Source: Schistocephalus solidus
Lineage: Eukaryota > Platyhelminthes > Cestoda > Diphyllobothriidea > Diphyllobothriidae
Length of the DNA: 64,000 bases
Assembly: GCA_017591395.1 (NCBI GenBank)
Contig: WEDG01002501.1
Span: 205,421 to 269,420, forward strand
Direction: 5' to 3'
Shown here in pieces: positions 33,991-45,305 of the stretch (the first letter of the stretch is position 1; each line of letters starts with the position of its first letter). The position numbers and the translations under genes were made by a program. The notes below the pieces were generated by a model. The model ran no database searches. It worked only from the letters and a program-made list of their open reading frames with translations, and was not told where the DNA came from.

Positions 33991-34704
33991 CGACCGCTCG
34001 GATCTATCTTTCGAGACAGTAGAGCAAATTGGTTAAACAGGATCTTCCTCCGCGGATCCATTCTGCGCGTCGGAGAGAAGATGATGCCGCTCCAAAAACT
34101 CCATCAGTTAACGTTTTATTATTCGCTCCGGGAGTGTAGGGGTACTAGTTAGGGGTAGCACCACAGACATAGCATTTGGTCGCTCCATTTGTCTCGTACA
34201 GGTGGTGAATTTTCCTGTGGCCACCTCTTACTGGTACCCAACTCTCACCTGTGGCTCCTCGAAGTAAGGTTCTTCCCAGCAGCCACACCCCGGGCAACCA
34301 TCACGACCGGCGGGCTAAATCAGGTGAGTGTATCCGGTGTTGTGTGTGCCTCCACACCCGTTATGTCTGACTCCCGAAATTTCTACCTCCCCCCTCTCAA
34401 AAATCCTAAAGTGGGGACGACAGCAACCCCGTAGGCGGCCCAGGCTAACTCGGTTCGTTCTCCCACTAAAACAAAACCCTGACCCATAGAGGAGTTCGGC
34501 AGCCTTCTGGGATGTCCGAGCAGCCTTATTTAGGGACAGCACTGTTTGCCTCCTCGCGGAGAAGGGGCTATAAAAGATGCCCTAGACAAATGCCTGCCGT
34601 GGCTCGCAGATCGTAACATACGCGGTCGTAAAACGCAAACAAACAACAATACCCCCCGTCCCAATCGACCTCGCCATACCCTCCAGGCTGCTCGGGTGAG
34701 TCCA

Positions 34705-35600
34705 TTCACACTAGCAGCCTGGAATGCTGTTCCCTTTAAGACAATCCTAGGAGCAACCGGCCGGAACGGAAGACGGTGCTAGTCACTCGGGAACTGGCGC
34801 GCTACAAAGTGGACATCGTTGCTCTCAGCGAGACCCGATTCTCTGAGCAGGGTTAGCTGGAGGAGGTGGATGCCGGCTATACCTTCTTCTGGAGCGGCCG
34901 GCCAAAGGCAGAGCGACGCGACGCTGGTGTTGCCTTTGCCATCCGGAACGACATCGTGGGACGTCTGCCCTGTCTGCCACAGGGTATCAATGATCGCCTG
35001 ATGAGCCTCCACCTGCCTCTTCGGGGAGACCAGTTCGCCAGTTCGGCAACTGTGCCGAAGGTGTACAAGTTAATTGTCCTTGGTGACTTCAACACTTGCG
35101 TCGGAACGGACTACGCTGCCTGGCAGGGAGTGCTGGGTCCCCACGGTCTCGGTAGCTGTAATGATAACGGCCTTCTTCTTCTGCAAACGTATGCAGAACA
35201 CCATCTCCTGTTGACCAACACCTTCTTCCACCTTCCGACGCCGGAGAAGGCCACTTGGATGCACCCTCGGTCGCGGCGCTGGCATCTGCTGGACTATGTT
35301 CTCGTCCGGAGGCGAGATCGACAGGACGTGCTGGTAACCAAGGCGATCTGCGATGCCGATGGTTGGACAGATCACCGCCTCGTCATCTCTCAGATGAGGC
35401 TCCGATTGCGGGAGATGCAGGATGCCTGGATGATCCGAAAGTCTGAGGAAATCCAGGAGAATGCGGACCGCAATGAAATGAAAAACTGTTTCAAAGCCAT
35501 CAAGGCCATCTACGGCCCGTGTATCAAGGGGTCCGCACCGCTGCTCAGCTCTGACGGCACAACACTGCTGACAGAGAAATCGCAAATTCTAAAGCGTTAG
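34705..35600 (+). pseudogene. RTE endonuclease domain (APE type), broken
   Basis: The frame starts LAAWNAVPFKTILGATG, shifts near 34775, continues VTRELARYKVDIVALSETRF and meets a TAG at 34852-34854. It then runs through [45 protein letters not shown] and [16 protein letters not shown]. The E of LSET, D and N of GDFN and D-H of DHR are the catalytic signature of apurinic-like endonucleases that nick the target DNA. The S-A-Y-A-P-type strand between LPLRGDQF and [10 protein letters not shown] is missing, and the linker after [13 protein letters not shown] is much shorter than I expect, suggesting internal deletions. Confidence 0.8.
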
Positions 35601-35616
35601 GTCGAGCACTTCAGAA

Positions 35617-36660
35617 GTGTCCTTAATTACTCATCAGCCATCTCCGATGCTGCCATTGACCGGCGTCCTCAAGTGGACACGAACAATGACCTGGATCTGC
35701 CGCCTTCCCTACCAGAAACCATCCGGGCCGTGCAGCAGATTTCCAGCGGTAAAGCACCGGGACCCGACACAATCCCACCGGAAGTCTACAAGCACGGTGG
35801 GCCCCGGCTGATGGCAGAACTCACAACACTCTTCCAGGAGATGTGGCGCCAGGGAAAAGTTCCTCAGGATTTCAAAGACGCGACCATCGTCCACCTCTAC
35901 AAGCGGAAAGGGAACCGACAATTCTGTGATAATAACAGAGGCATATCGTTCCTCAACATCACCAGGAAGATCTTCGCCCGTATCCTTCTCAATCGTCTTA
36001 ACGGTCACCTAGAGCAGGGCCTGCTCCCTGAAAGCCAATGTGGCTTCCGCCAACACCGCGGGACAACCGATATGATCTTTGCCGCCCGCCAGCTACAAGA
36101 GAAGTGCCAGGAGATGCGAATTCACCTAAACACTACCTTCGTGGATCTGACGAAAGCCTTTGACACGGTGAATCGTGACGGACTATGGAAAGTCATGAAG
36201 AAATTCGGCTGTCTTGAACGGTTCACGCACATAGTGTATCAGCTTCATGACTGGATGACGGCGCGCGTCACTGACAACGGGACGGTATCCGAAGCATTCG
36301 CAGTGACCAACGGAGTGAAGCAGGGCTGCGTACTGGCCCCCACCCTCTTCAGTATCATGTTCTCGGCTATGCTGATGGACGCCTACCGTGATGAGCAGCC
36401 TGGGATCCGCCTCGCCTACAGAACTGACGGGCACCATCTCGAAAGTCGACGTATGCAGGCTTAAACGCGCGTGTCTATGACTACAGTCCATGACTTGCTC
36501 TTCGCGGACGACTGCGCCCTTAACACCGTGACGGAGGATGACATGCAAAGGAGCATGGACCTGTTCGCCGCAGGCCGTATCAATTTTGGATTAACAATCA
36601 GTACAGCCAAAACGGTTGTCATGCACCAGCCGCAACCCAAGACATAATAAAATACTCCCC
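35617..36660 (+). pseudogene. RTE reverse-transcriptase domain, broken
   Basis: A long intact stretch includes ISSGKAPGPDTIPPEVYKHG, IVHLYKRKGNRQFCDNNRGI, LPESQCGFRQHRGTTDMIFA, FVDLTKAFDTVNRDGLWKVM (motif A), VTNGVKQGCVLAPTLFSIMF (motif B) and, after a frame break at about 36460, LLFADDCALN (motif C with F-A-D-D). The element would prime DNA synthesis from a nicked target. TAA codons at 36462 and 36645-36650 end the frames. This copy has lost activity only recently compared with copy 1, judging by its few breaks. Confidence 0.85.
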
Positions 36661-37787
36661 GAATCAATATCTACGGTGCTCAACTCAAAAACGTGGAAAC
36701 CTTCGCCTATCTAGGAAGTACGCTGTCACGCAACACGAGAATCGATGACGAGGTTGCCCAACGGATCTCCAAAGCTAGTCAGGTCTTCGGCCGGCTGCAG
36801 GCCTCCGTGTGGAATCGCCAAGGTATTCACCTGAACACCAAACTGTAGATGTACAAGGCTGTCATCTTGACGACACTCCTTCACGGAGCGGAGACCTGGA
36901 CCGTCTACTCGAACCAAGCCAGGAGGCTGAATCACTTCCATCGCAGCTGCCTCCGCAGAATACTGCATCTGAGATGGCAAGACAGGATCCCGGATACGTA
37001 AGTCCTGGAGCGGACTGTAATCCTCAGCATCCACGCCATGCTAAGGCAAGTGCAACTGCGATGGATCGGCCATCTGGTAAGAATGGACGACGACCGACTA
37101 CCCAAACGACATTTCTACGGAGATGTCGCTACGGCCGCTCGCCTACAGGGAGGTCAAAAACGACGCTACAAGGACACTTTGAAGAAATCGCTGAAGCAAC
37201 TGCAAATCAACCCGGCGACCTGGTCAAAAACGACCACCACAAACAGCGATAGGGACTCTCTCTCCTAAGCTGTCCTCAATGCGACCGCACATTCACCTCA
37301 CGCATCGGCCTGGTCGGTCACTTGGGAATCCATCGTACAGAGACTGGCTAACCAGTGCCTGGAGCACTAACACACAGCAGAGATCACCGTCTCCACTGCC
37401 CTCACTGTCCTTGCGTATTCAGTCATCGCATGGGCCTATTCGGTAACATGCGGATCCATGACAGCGGAATTCACCGCAATGCCGACAACACTGATAACCC
37501 ATGAACACCCTCCACTCCTTCCATACCGCCACAGACACCGCCACTTCCATGAATGACACCTTCCAGCCTCTCCCGATTTCTCCTGCCCACACTGCGCCCG
37601 CAATTTCAGCTCACTCATCGGCCTGGTCGGTCACCTGCGAATCCATCGCACGGAGGCTAGTGAACCAGTGCCTGGGGCTCCGAAATACAGTCGCCGCGCC
37701 CGCCTCCACTGCCCTCACTGCTCCCGCACCTTTACACACCGCATGGGTCTATTAGGACACATGCGCCTCCACAAAAACCTGCGGTAA
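36661..37787 (+). pseudogene. RTE C-terminal region with zinc fingers
   Basis: [20 protein letters not shown], a TAG at 36847, [25 protein letters not shown]-type sequence and [12 protein letters not shown] lead to a stop at about 37264. Beyond it finger motifs appear in shifted frames: CPQCDRTFTSRIGLVGHLGI (37273-37335), CPHCP near 37398, and a final FTHRMGLLGHMRLHKNL ending in TAA at 37785. The first finger has the full Cys2His2 pattern. The first C2HC finger seen in copy 1 appears to be deleted or replaced around 37225-37265. Confidence 0.75.
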
Positions 37788-38640
37788 ACCACCGGGGGCT
37801 AAGCCACGTCAGCGCACATCATCTACACTAATACATAGATAACACCCTCACCATCATCACGTACCTGAGAATATCACGGTGTCCTAGAAACCGTGGCTTG
37901 GGAGGCTGCCAATCTGACGCTTACACAGACCACGCCGTCGGCCCAGTGTATGTGCTGTGTGTCGAGTGGCTGACCAGTGGACTGGGAGTCAGACGGCGAT
38001 GGCTCTTCCATATCCCCTGAGTAAATAAATCCTTGTGTATGCATTATGGGGGCGCGCGAAGACGGGTACGCCATCCCGTCAGCCAATGCGCCCACTCCCA
38101 CATCAGACAACTGACTGGCTCGGATGGTGGTCTGATTGGGGAAGGGGAGAGTGAGGTCAACAACTCAGCGCATTTCCCTCACTATGAACAATCTGACGCG
38201 CTTGAAACTATCACGGTGCGCTAAAAGCCATGGCTTTTGGAAGGTTGCCAACTGACGGGTTACCTCGGACCGCGTGGTCAGCCCAATGTGTGTTTTGTGT
38301 GGAGTGGCTGACTGGCGGACTGAGAGTCAGGCTGCAATGGCTCCTTCTTAATGTGGCTTTTATGGCACTCCCACTCCGTGGGATCTGTGTCAGGTGTGGT
38401 GGTTCACCCAGAGGCTTCTCCGGCCGCGCCAGCCACCTGCGCCCTCTCCCATCTCCGGTCTTCTTGGCTCTGTCTTGACACCGGGCTCAGGTGGGGGAGG
38501 AGGAGTGTGCGGTATCTGCAGCGCAAGGCTACTTTCACTTAAAACTAACTCACACGCAAGTCGTTGTCCCTGCAACACTCTTCCGTGGAGCATACGGAGG
38601 ACCTCGTCAAAATCGACGGTCGAACTGTCATTATTTGCTC
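37788..38640 (+). repeat. RTE 3'-tail module, plus strand
   Basis: Immediately after the last finger stop codon the module runs through TGAGAATATCACGGTGTCCT, CAGCCAATGCGCCCACTCC, GACTGGCGGACTGAGAGTC, TTAATGTGGCTTTTATGGC and CTTGACACCGGGCTCAGGTG to the end GACGGTCGAACTGTCA. There is one unit here against two in copy 1. Confidence 0.75.
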
Positions 38641-40919
38641 CATAATCTCGTGCCCAATCTTATTCGCGGTGAATGGAGGATCTTTTTGCTGAAAGTTTTT
38701 GAATTTTACTTTTAGAATAAAGCGTACCTCTTTCGCTCCCTCAAATCACAACTCAAGCAAGACACCTCTCTTGATAAATGACTATCCTCTGAAGAACTTA
38801 AGCGTTTCAACAAACCCCGGGCGAAGAACCTTCAAGCCAGAATGTCTAGAATGACAATTTTACCCAACTAAATGCCGATCGTAACGTTTTTATCAGTCTT
38901 TGAACTTATACATGGCTTCGCCGGAATATTTAAACCATCAAAATAGACCGCACATAACGGGGAGACGTCCGATCAGTTATTTTGGTGGTGTACTTTGGAA
39001 TGTGCGTGTTCCTTAAGATTGGAATTTCCAGTAAGCAGTTCTAGCAAACTAGCCTTCGAACGACTTATAGCGATTTCTTCGTAAGTGAAAGAATCTGTTA
39101 TCATCGAAAAAATATCGCGAACTTATCGCAGTCTATTCAGGGAGGGCGGATAAAGTGGATTGATGTCATTGTCCGGCGATCAGTACCCTATGTCAGTACT
39201 GTTACCGCTTACTCAGTCATTCATGCTGAGAAAGCCAGGCTTGAAACGCCCCATTCGTGCTGCCAGGCGATTTGTAGGCCCGTGGTTTCCACTGAAGGTG
39301 ATCTTCGCGTGTAGATTCAGCGTGTCCCGGGTATAATCGGCGCCACCTCAAGCACCATCAAGGATACCTCAAACAGTCACGTTTCTTTGGATTACTAAGG
39401 AACGCGTGGGAAAATAGAAATTTCGGTCTGTTCCTATAGACCTCTTTCTTGCTGAGTTGGGGGCAGACTGCAATAAGACGGCATGATTTCAACTGAAGAC
39501 GGCTAAACATGGGGCTTAACCCTCGTGGTTGGGTCATAGAAATAACCTACGTCTTACCCGATTGGAAAGACAGCTACTATAGCAATACCATGGCAGCAGA
39601 ATTTAGATGTCGAATTCGGAGTAGATGTGGAAACTTAAATTCTAACACACCTCCCCTGCCCTTAAAAGGTAAAATAAACGCGACGAAAGAGAGATTTCTC
39701 TGATAGAAAGGAAGATTTAACAAGGTAAAGTTATAGAAAAAGAACGAAGCCGAGTAGAGAAAATGGTTTGCAAAATCAACGAGGTAACAAGATGACCTTT
39801 TCACCAAAAATCCTCCGAATTGTCCTTTTCTTCACTAAAAAAATAAATTATATTTGCTAACTAACAGTTGCAAGTTCGCAAAGGCAAAAGAGTCAACGAG
39901 GAAACGTATTTTTCTGGACAAATTTCACAATGAGATGCTGCCGAACGAAGCAGAATTTAATGGCACAGTGCACAACTGAGTGGTCTAGAAATATGATGAG
40001 GGTACTGCCACAATCGTCTTTTTGGTTGGTAAAATTGTGAAAAACTTGACCACCAACGACAAAAAAGGTATGGCTTGAGTACAGTCAACGCTCTACCCTC
40101 AGGAGTTACGTGGCCCAGACCAGGATCTTTTTTGCCCCGTATTTGGGCCAAATTGCTCGCTCAAAGGGTACACAGTCCACCAACTCCAACATAGTACGCT
40201 GCGTGCCCAAGCAGGTTTTCGAAACTAATCCACTTAGAATGTACCAGATTACTACAAAGCCGAGGTAGGAGTGCTTTTCATGAGTCATCTGTCAAAAAAA
40301 TACAATAATCATGTAGGTCAAACGAGTCAGAAGACAAACAGTAGCATGGATGCACAAAGATATTGTCGTGTTTTTGTATGCGTTAGGACGCAATTACCAA
40401 GGACAAACGTGACATACAGCCAAAGCACCTAAACAGACTGGCGCGTGCTAATCTCGTTTGCAGACAGAATGACCAGTTACCAGAGGAGAGGTGAAGTGTT
40501 ATCAACTTCGTGGAGGAAAGAGTGTTCGGATGATGTTAGATGAGAATGAGGAAGCCACGGGCTGTCCTCATTTAAACCCTCAGCCCCATTCCCAAGCTAC
40601 TGACGAGCCCCATCATCTGGTTTCCCTGAGATTAGTTTAATCCGACCCTCCTTTACCCTCGTTCTTAGTAAAAATTGCTACCCCTTTGCTCTTTCTCTAT
40701 CTGTCTCCTGTAAAAAAATCGTGTCACGGAGAGTCTTTTCACGGAGGGGCATTTGCACTTGAATTGTATTGCATGTGCATTCTCAACCTACCAGTACTAT
40801 CGCTGCTTCTCTCTCCTTCCATCATTTTCCGTCTTACAAGTTAAGTAGGTAGCGTTTGCTTTTATGTCCTCCACTGACAGAACACGGAAACAGGAGCCAC
40901 CCGTACTATAGGTTTTTTA
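38641..40919. other. Intergenic; short repeat at 40150-40265
   Basis: No gene is seen. The stretch CCACCAACTCC ... GTGCCCAAGCAGGTTTTCGA (40175-40225) is similar to CCACCAATTCTG ... CTGCCCAAGCAGGATTTCCT (49978-50018), an unclassified short repeat that at 49.9 kb adjoins a tRNA-like sequence. Confidence 0.45.
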
Positions 40920-41035
40920 CGCTAAATACCGGGGACTTAGGGTTTAGGGACAAGGATAGCGTTAGGGTTAGAATGATGCGCAAGTTTGGGCTTTGAGTTA
41001 GGGGCTAAGGTTTTTGTTAGGGTTAAGAAACAGGA
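40920..41035. repeat. Degenerate telomere-like (TTAGGG) tract
   Basis: CTTAGGGTTTAGGGACAAGG, GCGTTAGGGTTAGAATG and TTTTGTTAGGGTTAAG are imperfect TTAGGG-type units. The left border GCTAAATACCGGGGACTTAG is the reverse of the border at 27090-27105. Confidence 0.65.
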
Positions 41036-43364
41036 ATATGTACCTTTCCCAGAATTTACCCTATGGCCGCCTGTATTATTGCGGGACGTTCCTTTTCCCG
41101 TGTCCTGTCGAGTAGGCATACAAGCAGTCCCGATCGTTAAGTAAGGTCAATTTTGGAGGCAGCGACCTCAGGAGTAACCAGAGCATGCGCAGTCTTCAAC
41201 GGGTGCCGCGGCAGCGCATTGTTTGTGTCCGACTAAAACACCAGAGTTCACCTGCTCACAGTCCGTTCATCATAAGACATATGCCTTTTTACGACTGCTG
41301 CCTTCACCCCTATCTTCCACGATTACCGCACGGCATACTGTCCGCCAGCCGTGGTGATAGGTACAGGTACCGAGGGAGGGTGGTAAGATGTTAACGTGAT
41401 TATAGTGGAGACTCTCGGAGTAGGGGCTTCCGCCTGGACCTGTTACTATACCTATAATATTGAAATGACAGAACAATTCGATTTGTTCGTAGGCTCATCA
41501 TCTTATTAAAGCATCTTCCCCGACCATGCCCGTCACATACGCTCGGTGCACACAAAAAACAGATTCCAAGTGCTCGGATGAAATGTCGTTGTAAAGTTCC
41601 TCAAAGTAACATTGTAGATGGACCTATTGAATAAGAGAGTATTTTCCCCCTCCTACCTGACGTAACAGCGCCACCAGCCTCAGGAACTACCGCTCACACC
41701 GAGATCGCGACTGCCTCTGGCTGCCCCTGCATCGCCACAGTTTGTTCCACACAGCTTTCCAGTCCATCCCCGCGCGGCGTACAGAGACCAAGATAAAAGT
41801 GAAGGATGATAGCAAGAGTACAGTGAAGGAAAAATTGACGCTCAGTATTTTTTTCTACCCCAGTGCAGCCTCAAAAGTAGCCGACCGGACATATTCCGCT
41901 TAATATAGGCCTCTCCCGCTGAATTCCGGTCGGTTATTCCAAACTTCTGAGGTCATGTTTAACAGAGAGGACATTAATTGGGCTGCTTTCCGTTCTCCAG
42001 TCCACTTGCATGTTTATAACCAAAGACAAATCGGCATCAGCGGGAATGCACTCTCCTTGCCATTCTCTGCTAGTCAGCGGAGCTATCAGCTGTACATAGG
42101 CCTGACTACAGCGAAACCAACTCATCCAAAGTTACTTCCATTACGCGATCACGCATTAGCGCATCTATAAGTAAGCCGTGTATCCACTCATAGCCTGTCC
42201 TATCAAAAGAGACGACACTAAAGGACGTAGTCATCGAGCGAAAATCACGATGGATGATTCCAACGAGGCCTTCTTGATAGCCGGTATGGTATAGCCAAGA
42301 GACCGCGCCTCTTAGAGCCATGATCTGCATTTTAACGTGGTTATGAGCAACTCAAACAACTTTACTTTAAGGTTGCTTGAAAGTCCGTTTATACTACTGT
42401 TCTTTTTTATTTTATTATGTTTGGACATTGAAATATTCGTGAATGTCAATATATCATTTGTGAAATAGGCGCACGCTTAGTAAGCGGAACCAGGGAGCCG
42501 AAGAGTATTCGCGTAAACGTACTTTCGTAGACTGGGGACAAATTTGCTTACTAGAAAGTCACCCAAGGAGGAAACAGGAGTCCTGAAAGCTAATAGTACC
42601 ATGTTCCGGAAAATAAAGCGTCCCTAGATGACGCAAACATATTAAAATGGGCAACTATGCAGTTAGTGAGGGACTGCGCCACCTTCTTACCTTTGGTCGT
42701 CTGCTGCCTTCGAGGGCTGGTTGGGGTGCGAGAACTGACTCGTTCCGTGCACTTCGATCGGACTCAAACTGCAAATAAGGACACACAAACTGTCAATTTC
42801 CCAAATGATTTAACTTAGTATCACTCTACTCTCTATCTTTCTGTCTATAATCATTACAGTTCTATAAAATACGCAGAAGGCAGCACTGCTTCCTAGGCTG
42901 CATACGTGTAACTGGAATTTTTAAAGGGTTCACCCGTCAGTAAGAAGTGTAACCGCAGGACGGAGTGACCATTCCTAAATGGGCCAAGAAGACGTCAAGC
43001 CCGTCTGGATCAGGAATGCGGTAAAGCCAGCAATCTCCAGCCTTGACTTGCTGGTAACCTTTCTTGATTGCTACTGACTCACTCGGATGTGAGCGCACGA
43101 AGAGGCTCTGGACTGGAGCTCTAAGACGGCATCGAATCGTTCGTGTCCGGTCTCAAAATCGGGCCAGGTCTCTAAAGACCACTTTCATATGTTTTATTCT
43201 GCACTATAGACAAGGGTAACGCAGAGCGAAAAAATATGAGTGATAGTCTATTGATAATTCCCCAGCCCATAAGTCACTACTTTAAGCGACGATCGAATGT
43301 TTATCTTCCCTTTTTATTACTATAATATGCATTTACGTAGGCATGTAATGTTAGGGTTGCATTA
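41036..43364. other. Intergenic, no gene seen
   Basis: Short frames only; no recognisable repeat or RNA signal could be supported. Confidence 0.45.
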
Positions 43365-43500
43365 CCATCTGAGCTTGATAAATTTTTTACGTGACAGCTG
43401 AAGATAAACGTTCGGTTTAATGTTGGGGTTGGGTTAAGGAATAAGGCTAGGTAAAGAGTTAGGGTAAAGGTTAGTGTTAGGCTTAGGTTTGCCCGCCGTA
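43365..43500. repeat. Degenerate telomere-like (TTAGGG/TTAGGT) tract
   Basis: GTTGGGGTTGGGTTAAGGAA, TAAAGAGTTAGGGTAAAGG and TTAGTGTTAGGCTTAGGTT are imperfect units on the plus strand. An outlying TGTTAGGGTTGCATTAC is at 43349-43365. Confidence 0.6.
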
Positions 43501-44034
43501 GACTGTTACTCAATCCAGTTTTGGATGACCAATAACCGTGGATTTTCTGATTTCTCTCCGTCCGTTTGCATAGCTCTAACGTGCCTCTAACTTACCTGAC
43601 CTACTGATAAGACAAATATTAAAATCCTTCCCGTTTTACAAGAGTCCCTGTGCTCTATTTGCGCAGTAGACTTACATATTAGATCCTTGTACAAACTTAT
43701 AGCAAGAGGTAGGCCAGTTCGTGGGGTAAAGGTGTCAGAGATGTCATTCTGTATATAAGCTGATATCTAAGTGAATTTCGGATGATCGCTACGTTCATTG
43801 AATTCATTCTGCCACAAGTACTTTGATTGGCTGGTAGAGTTTATTTCCAATTCTGATCCTTGAACTTCGTACGGACAGGCAAGTTGCAAATTTGTAACAG
43901 AACAAGTAGGGGATGAGCTTACAAGTCGCAATGCCTGGACGATTGTCGAGTTTGTTTTTATTTTACAGAACCACACTGATTTCTAAAAACACTCATACTC
44001 AAGCCTCGGTTTGGGGCACTTGAAATCAAATGAA

Positions 44035-44105
44035 GGATCTTCAGTCGTGGAGTTCCAGGCTCTACCATTGAGCCACGGACTCACTGTGGCTAATGATGAC
44101 TAACA
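44035..44105 (-). repeat. SINE head fragment, minus strand
   Basis: On the minus strand GAGTCCGTGGCTCAATGGTAG (A box) and CTGGAACTCCACGAC are a tRNA-like head with a weak B box. The body is not recognisable beyond this. Confidence 0.45.
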
Positions 44106-44289
44106 AGTGGACAACATCCATTGCAACTTTTATGAGCATCATGTGAACTTTTCCTCAGATCGTAGAGAAATTTGTGCGCTTTCTTCTACTGAATTTATGG
44201 AGCATGTATTTTAAAAACCCCTTCTTCAGATATAAACATTAGAGAAGACTTAATGATCGACAAACTGAGAACTTAAAGAGTATTTTATG

Positions 44290-44545
44290 CATATTTTCTA
44301 TAAAATATATTTAAATTTATAAAGGCATCGGAAATCAAGCCGAAAAATGCATGTTAGGTAAGAAGTTATTTTTCACAGTGTAGTTTTGTCCAGGCCGTTG
44401 GAAGGATGCTCACTAAAATGTGTGCATCCTGATAGTATTAAAATATCTTCGGATTATACTCCATAAAAATTAATATTACAAGCCTACCTAAGTAATCTTT
44501 TCGAATCAAAAACACATTACAGAATTTTGGTTAACATTTTATGCG
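44290..44545 (-). repeat. Foldback element (family R1), arm
   Basis: Read on the minus strand it starts GTTAACCAAAATTCTGTAAT, continues through a GCCTTTATAAATTTAAAT block and matches the arms at 57242 and 14773. The other arm was not found, so this is a partial copy. Confidence 0.5.
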
Positions 44546-44802
44546 ATAACACATCTATGTAGTCAAGCATGCTTGACGATAGTTAACAAGGCCATCCCAG
44601 TATTTATATTCATCTCGATGTCCCTTTCTGTAGAATAAAGTACATTATTCTGTTTGCCCTCTGATCACCGATGTCGATAGCTACAATATGTAATGGTAAC
44701 GAGTAGAAGGTAAGGACGAAGATTACCGGTCCGTCGAAGAGGATAATAAGCACCGTGCAGCGATAGCCAACCAGGAACCTACAGTTATCGTGCACATAAA
44801 TC

Positions 44803-45305
44803 TTAGCACATGCTGAAGAGACCACTTGTGTTCAGCTGTTGAGTCATCTGTTTTGCGTTCTGCACTATTTGCCAGGTCATTCCCTTCAAAAAGTAACTCA
44901 CTTGATCGTTCGTCAAGAAGTCTTCGAATGTTGGCTTGGTTGCATTGACAGGATGCTCCTGCTGATTGAAGCTCTTCCCGTGATCTAATCCTCTCCCCTC
45001 TCCAGACTCCTTCTGCTGCTGCAACTGCTTCTGCAGACTTTTCTGTTGCTCCTTCACAATAGCCATATACTTCAGTATCATGGGGTCAATGGCCGCATCA
45101 GAGTTTTCGTCAGCCAGGTCTGCCTCTTGGCTCGACTCGCTCGTCAGCTCTCCGTCGTCGTCGTCGTCGTTGTCGTCGGCTGGAAGGTAGTTCTGCTTAG
45201 CATCCTCCACCATCTCTTGTTGAAGTTGCTGTTGTTGCTCGTGGCCGGCCTCCTGATTATCAGAAATGACTTCCGGGGAACTGAACCGCTCGCTCCTCTT
45301 CGGGC
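44803..45305 (-). CDS. OFD1: OFD1-like terminal exon
   Basis: The acceptor is TTTTCTTCCTAG; the GC start completes Gly with the g of the previous exon. It encodes a Gln run, an acidic stretch from a GAC/GAT repeat (DDNDDDDDG, near 45150), the OFD1-like block DPMILKYMAIVKEQQKSLQK, and an end SYFLKGMTWQIVQNAKQM with TAA at 44803-44805. In human OFD1 a similar P-L-E-K-Y-M-K-I block is also close to the C-terminus. No polyadenylation signal was found downstream. Confidence 0.7.

Larger units (their letters stand above)
34180..38640 (+). mobile_element. RTE-type non-LTR retrotransposon with C2H2 fingers, copy 2
   Basis: The most complete copy in the window. Order: a 5' region (34180-34700), endonuclease (about 34705-35400), linker, reverse transcriptase (about 35600-36900), a C-terminal region with VQLRWIGHLVRMDDDRLPKR (37055-37120), C2H2 fingers (37268-37787) and the non-coding tail (37790-38640). 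The tail is the same module found behind copy 1. Frameshifts, stop codons and two apparent internal deletions make it non-autonomous. It lies in the belt between the FCHO and OFD1-like genes. Confidence 0.82.

Noticed and set aside
34866..36464. Two long plus-strand frames as host genes
   Set aside because: They are the endonuclease and reverse transcriptase of the RTE-type element, with stops and frameshifts.
40920..41035. True telomere end or chromosome fusion scar
   Set aside because: Units are too irregular and the tracts share borders with a dispersed repeat.
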